Of a DNA stretch of 64,000 nucleotides, positions 1 through 12,300 are shown piece after piece; within the stretch, counting starts at the first letter, position 1; each line of letters begins with the position of its first letter. The notes under the pieces are model-generated. The model did not search any database. It was not told where the DNA came from and saw nothing but the letters and a program-made list of their open reading frames with translations. The DNA is from Varanus komodoensis. Its lineage: Eukaryota; Chordata; Lepidosauria; Squamata; Varanidae. The stretch spans positions 28,149,935 through 28,213,934 of the forward strand of contig NW_025336598.1 of NCBI RefSeq assembly GCF_004798865.1. The letters run 5' to 3'. Both the position numbers and the translations under genes were made by a program.

Positions 1-300
1 TTGTTTTGCCATAGCAGCCCTGGCAGATCTCTGAAAATGCAGTACTGGACTGTACTGAACAGGGTGTCCTGTTGGGTGTGGGGAGAGACAGGTATCCCCA
101 AAAATCAGTAGGAGCACCTTGCATGAGTGGAGCCCTTCTGTTCAGGGAAATGCCCGAAATTTCCCGTGGGCCTGTATATTAAATGTATCTTTATCAGCTA
201 ACTGGAATTCCAACCTTAAACGCATTTATTGGAAATTTGTCTCACTGAACCCGGTTGCTGCTACCACAAAAGCAAATCTGCTCAGGGTATAAGGACATTT

Positions 301-364
<64 letters not shown>

Positions 365-3300
365 TCAAGGGCTGGAAGTCTGAGGGAGAGGAAGTTTATT
401 TCTTCCACCCAGGTCAGAGCAAGAATTTCATGCTCCGTAAGAACATTCTCTCTCTCCCACCTCCGCATGCTATCAAGGAGTTGGTCGAAGTGGAATAGAA
501 TCCACAGATCTGGATCTGTGTTCCAGATCACTCTCTTTTGGGGAGGTTCAAGGAAGAATTGTATTTCCAAACTGTGCTGCAATGATTCCCGATAGCCAGA
601 AGTGGAAAGGAGAACAATTCTGTCCCTGTTGTTTATATTTGGTTTGCTTGAATACACATTGTTCAGGATACACCTTCTACTTTGGTACAGGTGTGATTGT
701 TCCTTCTGTCTACCCAGGTCTCTTGGGTTGGTTCATCAATTCTGTACTCTGAGCTGCTCTTGTGGCAAACTGTTAAATGAGCCCATGTGTGAAGGGCAGA
801 CCTGAGTTTCCCCCGGAAGTGCCCATACATGGGTTTAGGAAGGAGGCAGTTCTCTGACCCCGAAAGGCAAGACTATGCCAGTGCCTGTTTACATTCCTGT
901 AAAATGTGATAAAATGGGAGGTTGTTTTTAACTCAGGGTTCCACTTTGCCAACTTTGTGCAAGGAGACCTTTTTCTGCAGAATCAAGCCTTTTTGGTCTC
1001 ACACCCCTGGAATGCTCGACTGGTTACTGCGCGTGCCAGGACCGAGTACCACTTTTGTGCACAACATGTGCTTGGCTTGAATGCCAAAGTCACGAATCCA
1101 GTCCCTTAAAAGCGGGGGCGGGGGGGGGAGGAACCCAAGTTGACAGCACTCATCTACCATGCAACCCTATGCATGTTTACTCAGAAGACTGCCTCCATCA
1201 GTACCATGAGGTATACAATGACAGCACTAAGCAGCACAGGTGCTCTTTTAATCCTGACTGTTCCTATTCCTGGCTGATAAAGGCCTGCCTAAACAGAGCT
1301 CTCATAAAGCCCAGGTATGAACACTTGCATCTCCAAACAGCAGGGTTTCTACAGTTGTGCACAGTTTACATTAAATCGCAACATGGCAGCGTTTGCAAGT
1401 ATAATTGTGCAGAGGATTCCATGCTTGTGAACACCAGGAATAAATGATGCCATTTGCCTGAGGACCTTGCAGCACAGTTCCTGCACTCTGACACCGGGAC
1501 GGCATGCCTTATATCACTTCTTATTGCCACATGTAGACCTGACCTTTCTTCCATGATGGAACTTAAGGCGGTAAACATTGAGTTCACAGGTGGTTTCCCA
1601 TAAAGGCACCAGCCAAACTAGGCCTGCTTAGCTTCTGCCAAGATGTTTCTGACCATGGCTTGAGAATGCCCCATGCAAGATCCCCACCTCCTTGTATTGT
1701 GAAACCCCCTGAGAATCTTCTCACCTGTCCTTACTCCATATTTCAGCGTGTCCCTGCAGTCCACCAAGATCTGCTCGAGTGATTCTGGGTTGTCGGAGAG
1801 CTCAAGGTTGAAGCCTTCCATGCCTTCCAGAAGCTGGTGTGGATGGTGAAAGTCCAGCACCTTGGTGGATCTGTCAAAGGTCTTCCTCACGTAGGTCAGG
1901 AGAATGTCCACCACCTCCAGAAGGAACTGCACTGTCTGTTCCTCGCCATTCTTAGCTGGCAACAAATCTGAGCAAGGGACCAATAAACAACCAACCCCGT
2001 TAGGGAAAGCAGCAAGAGAGTCTGGAAGCTCTTTCCACAGCCTGCACCCTCACTTGCCAAACTCCTTTTCATTGAGAGAGAATGGACTTCGAACTCAAGA
2101 AGGTCAGCTCCACAGATGGTAGTGCATCTGTGTATCTCTTGCCATTAAATGACCTGCTTGCCATAAAGGAACAGGTAAGTGCCACCCAGGTTCTTGAGTG
2201 CAAAACCTCCTCAACTGGTCCTTCCTTCAGTGAATCTTTCTTCTCCTCACCATTGTCTTTGCTGCCACCTGCTTGCTTGACAGGTAGAGTCAGAGAGGAG
2301 CAGTGAAGACTGTCCTCTGTTGTAGGGCATTTTATTAGGGTTTTTTTTTGGGGGGGGGGTGTTAGCTGCTTAAACAGGTTGTCTGATTAATTCATATAGC
2401 CTACTGCAATTGTTATGTGTGTTTTCATTTGGTTTTACATTTTGTATGATAACTTTTTATGATGTTTAAATGTTGTATTGCATTTTAGGTGCTGCAAACT
2501 GCCCAGAGACCTCTAACTATTGGAGGGTGGTATCATCATCATCATCATCATCATCATCACCACCACCACCACCACCACCACCTGCTGCTGCTGCTGACCA
2601 CACTTGCCTTGGTCAGACTGAGGCAGGCAACCAAGCAGGTTGCAGCACTGCAGGGGAGGCCTTTGTTAGTGGGCCCCCTGCTGGGTGTGGCACACCTGCA
2701 GATGCCCAGCCAGGCCTACCTTTGCCCCTGGCCTTGACCATGATCCCAAGCTGTGGCTCCTTGTGGGACAACAGTCAGTGGTAAGAAACCAGCCCAAGAA
2801 GGAAGCCAAGCAAATGTATGACAAACTGGTAGGACTGAGGCACTCTGGAGCCTGTTGTGCTTGGTTAAATGGTCTGCAGAAGCTTCTGATTAAAATAAAC
2901 GCAAAATTGACTTTCTGACTCTTTCTCCTAGCCAACGTCATGTAAAGGGTTAATTCTGACACCTCCCCTCCCCCACCACAAATAATGGTAACCAGATAGG
3001 CTGGGTCCACTCTTTAAACTAACTAGATAGAACAGGCCTGTCTTGAACTGCACCTCTGCGTTTTGAACTGGTGGGGATGTGAACCTGGATCGCCCCAGTC
3101 CTCCTAGTTCGACACACCGATCACTACATTGCACTGACTCCCTTATGCTGCACGAGGATTAATCCAGAATAGCTTCTGCTACCAGCACCATCCCTTAACG
3201 AGCAAACTTTAGATCACTAAATATGGGTGAGTTGCCCATAACACGGATTAAGAGTTCCTCGGTGGTCCTGAACAGAGACGAACACGACGCATGGGCAGAT

Positions 3301-6300
3301 GCTTTCCCATCCGCTTGATGCTTGCCTGTGGGGGCCGTAGAGATTTTTGATCTGTCTTAGTAACGATGACTATAAAACTAGGGTGAGGTCATCAGGTTGG
3401 GTGATATTACGTAGAACAAAAGAGTACGACGGTTTCCACACGCCCTGCCCCCTTTGACCTCGTTTATTGTGCATGTGGGGGTGGTTAAGCCATCCTCCTT
3501 AACACGAACAAACGCAGGCATGCCTTAAAGGATGGCAGCTTTCAGCACCGGCCTCCCTCCAAGCTTTTTATGGGGAAGCATGCTGAGCGCTGTAGCCCAG
3601 CACAGCTGAAGGGCACCAGACTAGGCAAGGCTGCTCTAGGTCGCTTCATGTCATGTCGACCTTTTCTACTGCAGAAGAAAAGGCGGCAAAGGAGAGAGGA
3701 CCCTCTTTCTGTCTGGATCTGCTCGCTCCACTTCTACGAAGAACAGCAAGCTTCTTGTGGCACCTCGCAGACGAAAAGCTGGATTGCTTACAAACTTCCC
3801 TGAACTAAAAAGCCCCCTTCATCGGAGCATGAAATGTTACGCTCAGCCTGTCAGGCAATCGCACATGCGTGTGCACACACACACACACACACACACACGG
3901 TGGGGTCAAGTTCTGCTTGTAACAAAGCTGCTTGGCACAGAGCCAGTCAAGAAGACACAGGCTGGCAGCCACCTTCCAGCAGCGGCTGGCTTTGCTGCTC
4001 ACAGCGGCCCCCTCCGTACTCAAGAAGAGCTTGGGAATGCCGGATGCATCTCGCCACTTGGACAATAGTCCCCGCGGCTCCTGTCACAATAAATCTCTCC
4101 CGGTGCAAACCTGTACGCACTTCCCTGGCAGTAAACCCAGCTGGGCTCAGTGCAGCTTTTTTTCTGAGAAGACCTGTGTACTTGCCATTGCGCTGTTAGT
4201 CTGTACGGTGCCCCAATCCTCTTTTAATTTTGTTTTGGCCACAACAGACTAACATGGCTACCCCACTGACAGACAAGTGTCTTTGAGCATGTGCTGAGTA
4301 TCTTTTACAACTAGCTCTCCAGATTTCAATAATTCCAGGCAAGGTTGGCTTCCAGGGGTTCTGTGCTTCTTATTTCAGAAAACCACTGTATTCTCGCTCT
4401 TGCTCTTTAATACGTGAGTTCAAAAACAGTTATTTAACATCAGGATACACTTAACTTTGGCCACCTAATGAGAAGGAGGGACTCCCTGGAGAAGAGCCTA
4501 ATGCTGGGAACAATAGATGGCAAAAGAAGAAGGGGACGGCAGAGAATGAGGTGGCTAGATGGAGTCACTGAGGCAGTCGGTGTGAGCTTGAGTGGACTCC
4601 GGGGGATAGTGGAAGACAGAAGGGCCTGGAGGAGTGTTGTCCATGGGGTCACGATGGGTCGGACACAACTTCATGACTAACAATAACGTACACTTAACAG
4701 CTTACTATAGAATTTTATCTCTCAGGAATCCATGAATACCCAGGTGTCCAGAGCCTTGAACTAGTCCTGTCCAAAAATCCAGACCTCTTCAGAGAAACTG
4801 GCCTAGCGTGCTCACCCTCCCTCAACAGGATCTGTGATCCTGACCAGCTAGACACCTGCTTCAACCTGGTGCTCTCCAGATGTTCTGGATAAGAACTCCC
4901 AGGATCCTTGGCCACTGGCTTTGCTGGCTGGGGTTGTTGGGAGTTGAGGTCTAAAACATCTGGAAGACATTGGATTGGGGAAGGCTTAAAACAAAATACT
5001 TTCAGCTGCTGAGAATCAGTCAGGGTCATATTTGCTTACTTGTACAAACAAAAGTAGAGAAATGAAGAGCTATTGCGATTGTGTTTAAGAGCAGCTCTTT
5101 GGCCAGGGAAGAGATACTATTTTTATGGACCTACATAGTTCAGACCTTTATGGACATACAGCTGCACCAGAAATTAGACCAGGGGTGATTTGGGTAGGCG
5201 GGAGAAGGAGATGAGAACCCGGATCTGCATAGTTCAGATCATCTAGTCATGCACCAGAAGCCCCTGGGTAGCTCAAAGACCGAGCAGAATGGAGACAAGC
5301 AGTTGTAGCAGCATCTCGTTGTGCTTAAAACCTGCCTTTTTTCCTCATGCAAAGAGCACGAGGCAGTTTGCAGTGTCTTCCTCCACTCCATTTTATCCTC
5401 ACAGCAACAACAACCCTGTGAGGTAGATTAGGCTGAGAGGGGGTGACTGGCCCAGTCACCCAGTGAACTTTGAGTCAAATGTGGACTAGAATCCAGGTCT
5501 CCTGGGTCCTCAGCCCATCACTCTAACCATTTCACCACACTGGCCCTCAATAACCAGCCACCTGGGGAGACCGAAGCAGAAAGGGTGGGCATGCATCATA
5601 CTCATCTAGCGTATCTGTCCCAGATCAAGCCTGTCAGCAAAATCCTTTTTGCTACCACCCCTGCTAAGGAATCCAAGAAGCCCGAGTTGTTCTAAACAAG
5701 CCAGTGCGGTTCTTCAGAAGGAAGGTTACTGAAGGGGCAGGGGCAAAAAGGCTGCAATATTGGAAGGTAGGGGGGAGGCAGTGAAAATGGTGGCGGTGGT
5801 AGCAGCTGAGAACAAGAGCTCTGCTGGATAAGGCTGAAGATCCATCCGGTGGAGCACCCAGTGGTCAGCCAAAGGCCTCCAGGGAGCAAGACCTGAAGGC
5901 ACTGGCCCATTTCCGTCTGACCAACGCCAGCATTTGGTGCTCTCAGAAATATTGCCCCTGTGAATGGAGGCTCCATACAGTCACAGTGGGTAATATTTAT
6001 GATGGCCATCTCCACATTATTCTGTGGCATCATAAATATTATGATATTGCATAAGCTGGCACTGATGTGAGATCCCCTCACTGCCCAGAGGCATGTCCTG
6101 CAGGGTTCCACGGGGTTTGTCCTCAGCAGGGAAACGGGTGCCTTCAGTTCACCTTCCCTGTGGCAGTGCACTCGATATCCCACCTTGAACTTCATGAGTT
6201 GATCATAGGTCCCCCCTTATCACAGCAGGGGCTCTCTGCCTCTCCGTCCATCTTCTCCGCACCAGCTTTCCCCAGCCTTGCACTCTCTACATGTGCCGGG

Positions 6301-9300
6301 ATACAACATAATCCATATTTCTGGGAGCTGTAGCCCAAGACACCTTGAAGGCACCAGGGCTGGGGAAGACTGCCTCACACCAAGTCTGGTTCCGTACCCG
6401 TCCACCCTCTTGGTCTTCTGGGTAGGATCCACTGTCAACTCCTATAGAGAGCAGACCCACTGAAATGAACAGTGTTGAGGTTGGTCACCACAGACTTCAG
6501 TTCCCCCTTCACTTCAGTGCATCTGCCCGCCTTGAGTCCCGCTTCTGGTAGAACAGCGGAGCACCATGGCACGAAAGCGAGGCAGCCTGGGACCCTGTCG
6601 CCTCAAACCGTTAGCCAGTGCTCCGGGTGACGGGCTCTTGATTTTGGAGAAAGGGGGCTGTGCTGGGAAAGGCGCAGAGGGGGCAGGGGAGGGAAACGGT
6701 GCCCAGGAAGGAGAAGGAGCAGAAGAGGACTTACCGCGGGCGTAGAGGTTGGAGAAGTCGGTCTCGGTCCGCCGGAAGCGGGCGGCTTCCTTCTCGCTGT
6801 TCTCGCAGGCCAGCAGGTTCTTGGACGACTGCCGCTCCTTGAGCGCGCTCACCAGCCGGCTCCGCTCCTCCAGGCTGTGGTTCCGTTGCAAGAAGCCTAC
6901 GCCGTCATTGCAAGGCGCACAGGTCAGCGCGGCGGCCTTGATCTCGCCGCCCAGCATGGTGGCCGGCGCGGGCCGCCAGCCCTCGAGTCCGGCGCCGGCC
7001 AGGGCGGCCGCCTCCCGCCGCCCAGCCACGTCCCCCGACGGCCCCGACGTGGGGCTGGCCGGCCCAGGCGAGTCTCCCGGACGAGGGCAGGGACGGCGCG
7101 TATTTATGCGGGAGAGGCTCGCCCGCGGGAGGGAGCGCGCACGAAGCCAGTCAGGCGAGAGGAAGGCGGCGCGGAGCCTGCCGTGGCGAGGGCTGGCTAA
7201 CTCGATCGGACAGCTGCCACGCCGGTGCTCAGCCGCCGCGGAGAGGAGGCGCTCGGGGCGACTGGCGCCCGGGTGGCAGCCGCTTCCCCTCCTCCGACAC
7301 ACCTCGGAAATCGGCCCTGCGGCCAGGCTGCCTCTGAGGTGGGCCGCCGTCAGAGGATGCGAGGAGCGGCTCGGTGTTGCTGGGCCTGCCCACCCAAAGG
7401 CACCGCACGAATCGGTCTTGCGCGGTTTCTTAGGCAGCCCCGTTCCAGAGCCTGGGCTTCTGGCTGCCTTGGAACGAGAGGAGTGGAGCAAAGCGTGCAC
7501 GAGAGCACGTGCAGAGTGCTTCCCCCATTCTGCGCGCCTAGAATTTGACACGCGGGCGGGTTCCAGCTCACACAGCGTGGCTCCCGGGCCCGGGCGCCTC
7601 TCCTTTCAGATCCAGCACGGTTTCCTCTGCCCCGCGCATTAGATTTCGGGAAGAAACATGCGGCCAAATCCTATGCTATGCACGTGTACCTGGAAATAGA
7701 CCACCACAGGGTCCAGAGAGTCTGTTCTCCGGTAATTGCACCCTTAGAGCCCAATCTAGACAATTCTATTTTTTTAAAATCACTGTATAACAAAGTTCCC
7801 AGAATGGCTTAAGGCAAGCATAAAAACCATTTCAAAGAGACAGCAAGTGCAAAACATACGAGGCACATCATAAGCGTCTACATACGCACACACGTTAGAC
7901 GAAAGCGGCCTAGTCCGGTGGGGAAGAGAATCTCGGTGCAAAGGGAAGCAGATGAAAGGCGTGGGGCCATAAAAGGGCCTCGCGTAGCCCCGAAATTTCG
8001 CAGAGGTGCCGGGAGCCTTCTTTGCCCCAGCAGCCGCCAAGGCCCCTCGCCAGGGAGGGCGGGGAGACAGCCCGCCCGGGAAGAAGGGCAGCTCCGGGCA
8101 GCCCGATCCGGCGCCTGCTGGCTCGCAAGCGGCTCCCGCGGGAGGCAGGCAGGGCCCGGCGCCCTGACCCCGAGGCAAGAGAGGGCCTTGCTCCGGAGAG
8201 GCCTCTGCGTGCGCGTCCCTGGCCGGACTCGTCGAAAGCCGAGCGGGGCAGAGGCGCTCGGCGGACGCGGGTCTTCGAAGCCAGAACTGCGGAAAGCACG
8301 AACGGTTCTGAAAACCGACACGCTTCCTCGGAAGCAAGTCGCACTGACAACGGTGGGTGAAATCCACCAACGCATCCGAGTCGGTTACGCGCAATCTGCG
8401 GCGATCGCAGAAGGGAGGCTAGGGGGACGCGCTGGGCGAAAGCGAGGGGCCATTTATACCTGCCGATTCAGAATACGCGGGTTGTTCAATAAGGGGATTC
8501 CCAAGATGGGATTACATCCTTCCTGTGAGTTTCTTATTCTTGCTGCAGAAACTATTTTTTAGATACAGAAGGCTGCAATTGGGGGGAGGGGGTGATAAGA
8601 AGGGCGAAGGGTGGCGTCATTATTATAACCCGTTTACTTTGGCGATGAAGTTCGCCTTACTTCACAAGCAAACTTTTACGGGTGCAGTCCTAGACACTTT
8701 CCGAAGCCCCGTAGATTTAGACGGATTTAATTCCGGATAAACAGTCTACTCAGAAGTAAGTCCGATAGAGTTCAATGCGCCTTCTGTCCAGGCGAGTCGA
8801 TACGGGACTGCAGCCGCAGGAGCGAGCTCCAGAAGGAAAGCTCCCCTTTCCAAAATGTACTTCGAGACGAAACCCTGCGTGTTCGTAGACGGGAAAGGAA
8901 TCCTACCATTCCCATAATTCTCCAGCAGGGGGATGCTTCGAGGGGAAAGCTGGGAATTCTCCTGCAAAGCCCGGCTGAAGAATGCTGGACCGTTTTCCTG
9001 CCTCAACGACGCCTGGGATTGCGCTCCTCCGAGTACTGCCCCCCGACTAATCATCGGCCAGTACTTTCAGCCCAGCGGGGCCGCCAACCTTCTCCGATTT
9101 GCTCAGCGTTGCCAAGGCAACAGATGCCCCCCCTCTGTCTGGCTTCAAATAGGGCCACCTCGAGGGAAGAAGCCCGCCTTCGCCCCCCGCACCTCCTCCA
9201 AAGCACCAATCCGCTTGTGGCACCAAACGCGCGCGGCTTCGGGACAAGTTGACCGGGGATCGCCGTGCCGTCCCCGCCAGGATGCCGCGTTTGCGCCAGA

Positions 9301-12300
9301 GGGAGCGCAGCCCCGCGGGCTTTCTCTTCCGCCCGCGTCTGCATCTGGGCGTGTGTCTGTCTGCGCGGGGAAGCAACCCACCATCGAGGCAATGGGATTC
9401 TGCGGCTGAAAGGCATTGCCTCGCATTTCCACCAAGCCTGGCTTAGCTTTTCCTTTTTCCTTATCTTAACTAATTGTGATTTTGTGTTTTATTGGCCAGT
9501 CAATGACCGAATAAAGAACTGATGGATCGATTGCTTAGCTTTTAGAAGGGTGAGAGAGCTTTCAAATAGACACTAAGCTGACCTCCAGAACTGGAGTTCG
9601 CTCTTGTTGAGAGAGTCGCTGAACGCCAAGCAAACAGGCTGCAATTGAGAGAAACAGAGGCGCGCAATGGCGAGAGTGCCGGGCTGGGCACTCGGCACCC
9701 GAGTCCCAGTCCCCGCGTGGTTCTGAAGCTTGCAGGCCAATCCCTGAAGCTCAGCCTACCCTGCCTCACAGGGTCGTTGTTGGGAGGGCAACATGGAGAG
9801 GAGGACGACTCCGTAAGCCGCCTCGGGCGCTTCGCGAGAGGGAAAGGCGGCGGGGAGCTATAAATGCGGCAACGTGTCCGCGGGGCTCTCACTGCGCCGC
9901 CCCAGCCCAGCCCCTCAGCCGGCGAGGCGCCGCTTTCCTCGGGTTTTCTCCTCGAGGAGCGCGAAAGACGCGGCCGGAAAGGCCCCCGAGCCGCGGCTAT
10001 TTGCGTCGTCGCCTGTCACCTCGACTCAGCCTCCTCCTCTGCCGGCTGCGCGGCTCGAAAGGGCGGGAGGAGAGCCCGGGGCGAGGGTCCCGCGGACTCC
10101 GCGGCGCACGGCGGCTGCGCTCCCGCTCGCTGGGGAGGCGGCGAGCCACGGCGGGCCCGCACTTCGGGGCGGGGGGACGAGGGGGGGAGGGTTCCCTGTG
10201 CCGTCAGGAAACGAACACCAGAAGCGCGACTCGCTTTTCCGTGCCTCCCGCATCGCACTGCTGAGAGGCAAGCGACTCGGTCGCAAAGGGTTTTCAGGAC
10301 TTCCCAGTTTTAGTTGCATCTACGAGGAAAGAGTCAGTTTTCTTGCCTACTTGGACTACACTCCCATCGTCCCAGGCCAATGACCAAGTTGGCTGGGGCT
10401 GATGAGGACTGTAGTCCAAAACCTCAGCTGGAGTCGGCTGAGGTGAGGTGAGCAAGGGTTCTCCTATTTGAGGGCTGCTTTCGATCATCCAAATTTAAGC
10501 TTTGAGCTTTAGCTGAAAATGGGACTGAGAGAAATCACTGTTGCTCAGACATTCACTTGCCCGTTTGTGTGAATGTTTGGACACCAGGACAGCACGTTTA
10601 AATTCTTGATAGTGCTGAACTTGTCAAAAGCGGGAAGGAAGATAAAGCAAGATCCTTTGAGGAGAAACCTCCACAAAGCATGTTAAAGAGTGGGATGGAA
10701 TTCTGCATGAATGGCTTCAACTTCGAGCAATGTGGTAGATATGAAGAGCACAAGCCAGCCAAAACCCACGCCCTCTCCAGTACCTCCTGAAGGCTGGGAG
10801 TCAGCCCCACCGTATACAATGGGTGCCGCTTTTGAACAGACACGGCTGGGATCACACCCTCCGTCTGGGACTTCATACACAATCCACATGTGCATATCTG
10901 GAAGTAAGACTCATCCAGCTCTTTCAGTACCTCTAGGAATAGAATGCAACCGTGCAATACTTTCTACGCATCTACTCAGAAGCCAAGCGCTATGAATTTA
11001 CTTGGTTGGTTTTACTTCCAGGCAGATATATACATAATTGCAGCCCAACTAGCCTGATTTGCAGGCGGCGGGGGTTGTGCCCAAAATGTTTAGTTGCTGT
11101 GCTGGATTAAGAAAAGAAGAGCACACACGCCAGCGACCTGGTGGACCATGAAGCTTGCTAGCCTTAGATTTCTGCTCAGCTGGGCTATTTGATAACCATC
11201 ACAGAATGATAATTATTTCCTTTCTTCAGAGCATCCAGAAATACAAGGAGCATTCAATCCCATAGCCTTCCAGAAACCTTAATTAAATACATATCTGGTG
11301 AGTTCTGTCAGCGCTGAACTTGGCCCTGTACCACTTTCATTTAATGATAGAATCAGTTATTCTTTTTCAAACCCTCCCCCCACAACTGAACATGTATAAA
11401 GATGATACATCAGGAAATCTTCAACTAATAAAGTTAACCAGGTTGTTGCATTTTCGTAATACTGAAGTAATAGGTACAAATTAGGCAATTACTTTACAGT
11501 AGATTGTCTCTCCATTTCCCCCTCTCCCAGGAGGTAATTTGACTTGATCTGGCTCTACTGGGGACTGAAAAGAAGCCAATTATTGTCCATGAAAGATTTT
11601 TAAATCTTCGGAGAAAATAAAATTAACTGTTGAGAAGCATCTTTACTTAAAAATGGTGCAGTGTGTGTTGTGGGGTGAATTCTATGTGCAACTCACCCCA
11701 GTATGGATACCAGTATCAAAACTTATATAACGGAATTCAGATAATTCACAGGCAACTGCATCACAGATAAAGCAAGGGCCTGAAATGTTGAATCTCAGGC
11801 CCTGAAGCGCAGATAATCAGACAGGTTCACCCAGAAGAGAGTATGGAAGAACAAGAAGGAATCATGGACCCCCCCCCCCCCCCCCCGCCCAGGCTCCACT
11901 GTGTCAGTCCCTCGAGCCTGCAGTTCAGAGGGTCAAGGGTCCCCCTATTACAAGGAGGCACAGCCCTCAGCCCACGAGTGCCCCGCCCCCGCCCCATTTC
12001 TCCACCACTGCCGCCCCTAGATCCTTCCATACCAGCAAGGAAGGAGCCACCTGCACGGTCAGAGGGCAGAGAGGAGGTTCCCTCCCTCAGAGACGCTGCC
12101 GCAGCTCAGCTCGCCCTTTCCTTACCTAGCAGCGGGACGGTAGGGAAAGAGGGAACCGTGGCAGGATCGCTGTGCTGGGTGTGGGCGGGTGCACATACGT
12201 GCATATTCTCATGATGAAGGGGGTGTGCACAACTCCCAGGAAGCAGCATTCAAGCATCCTTCAGCTAATCCGGTATTGTTGGCATTGACTGGCCCTCGGG

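Larger units (their letters stand above)
1..1724 (-). other. GAD1: GAD1 intron 5 (partial)
   Basis: Non-coding sequence downstream of the exon 5 donor. It holds a (TTTC)n microsatellite, one copy of the short palindromic repeat near 1161 and a G-run near 1118-1129. I looked for exon 6 (the HPRFFNQLSTGLD segment) and did not find it here. Confidence 0.8.
1968..6734 (-). other. GAD1: GAD1 intron 4
   Basis: About 4.8 kb without other coding evidence. It contains an L2-like 3' end with a compound trinucleotide repeat (2330-2596), SINE fragments (3060-3142, 5325-5548), a (CA)n tract, a BovB 3' end (4452-4688) and hAT-like hairpin repeats (4866-4985, 6290-6370). The stretches 2600-3050, 3150-3870 and 5550-6290 show nothing I recognise. 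Confidence 0.75.
9000..10260. promoter_or_regulatory. CpG-dense block in GAD1 intron 3
   Basis: CpG-rich by eye. It includes a perfect X-box (9108-9121) and a TATA box on the plus strand (9859-9865), so it may be an intragenic promoter or enhancer. No coding match. Confidence 0.55.

Noticed and set aside
226-657. Lys/Glu-repeat frame
   Set aside because: Translation of the (TTTC)n microsatellite.
2489-2737. Frame with a run of 16 histidines
   Set aside because: Product of the compound ATC/ACC microsatellite behind an L2 tail.
3540-3560. RE1 left half (TTCAGCACC) in GAD1 intron 4
   Set aside because: No right half at any allowed spacing.
6514-7551. Open frame of 345 codons on the minus strand
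   Set aside because: It contains GAD1 exon 4 in frame, but the flanking residues are intron read-through. Splice sites bound the real exon at 6735 and 6896.
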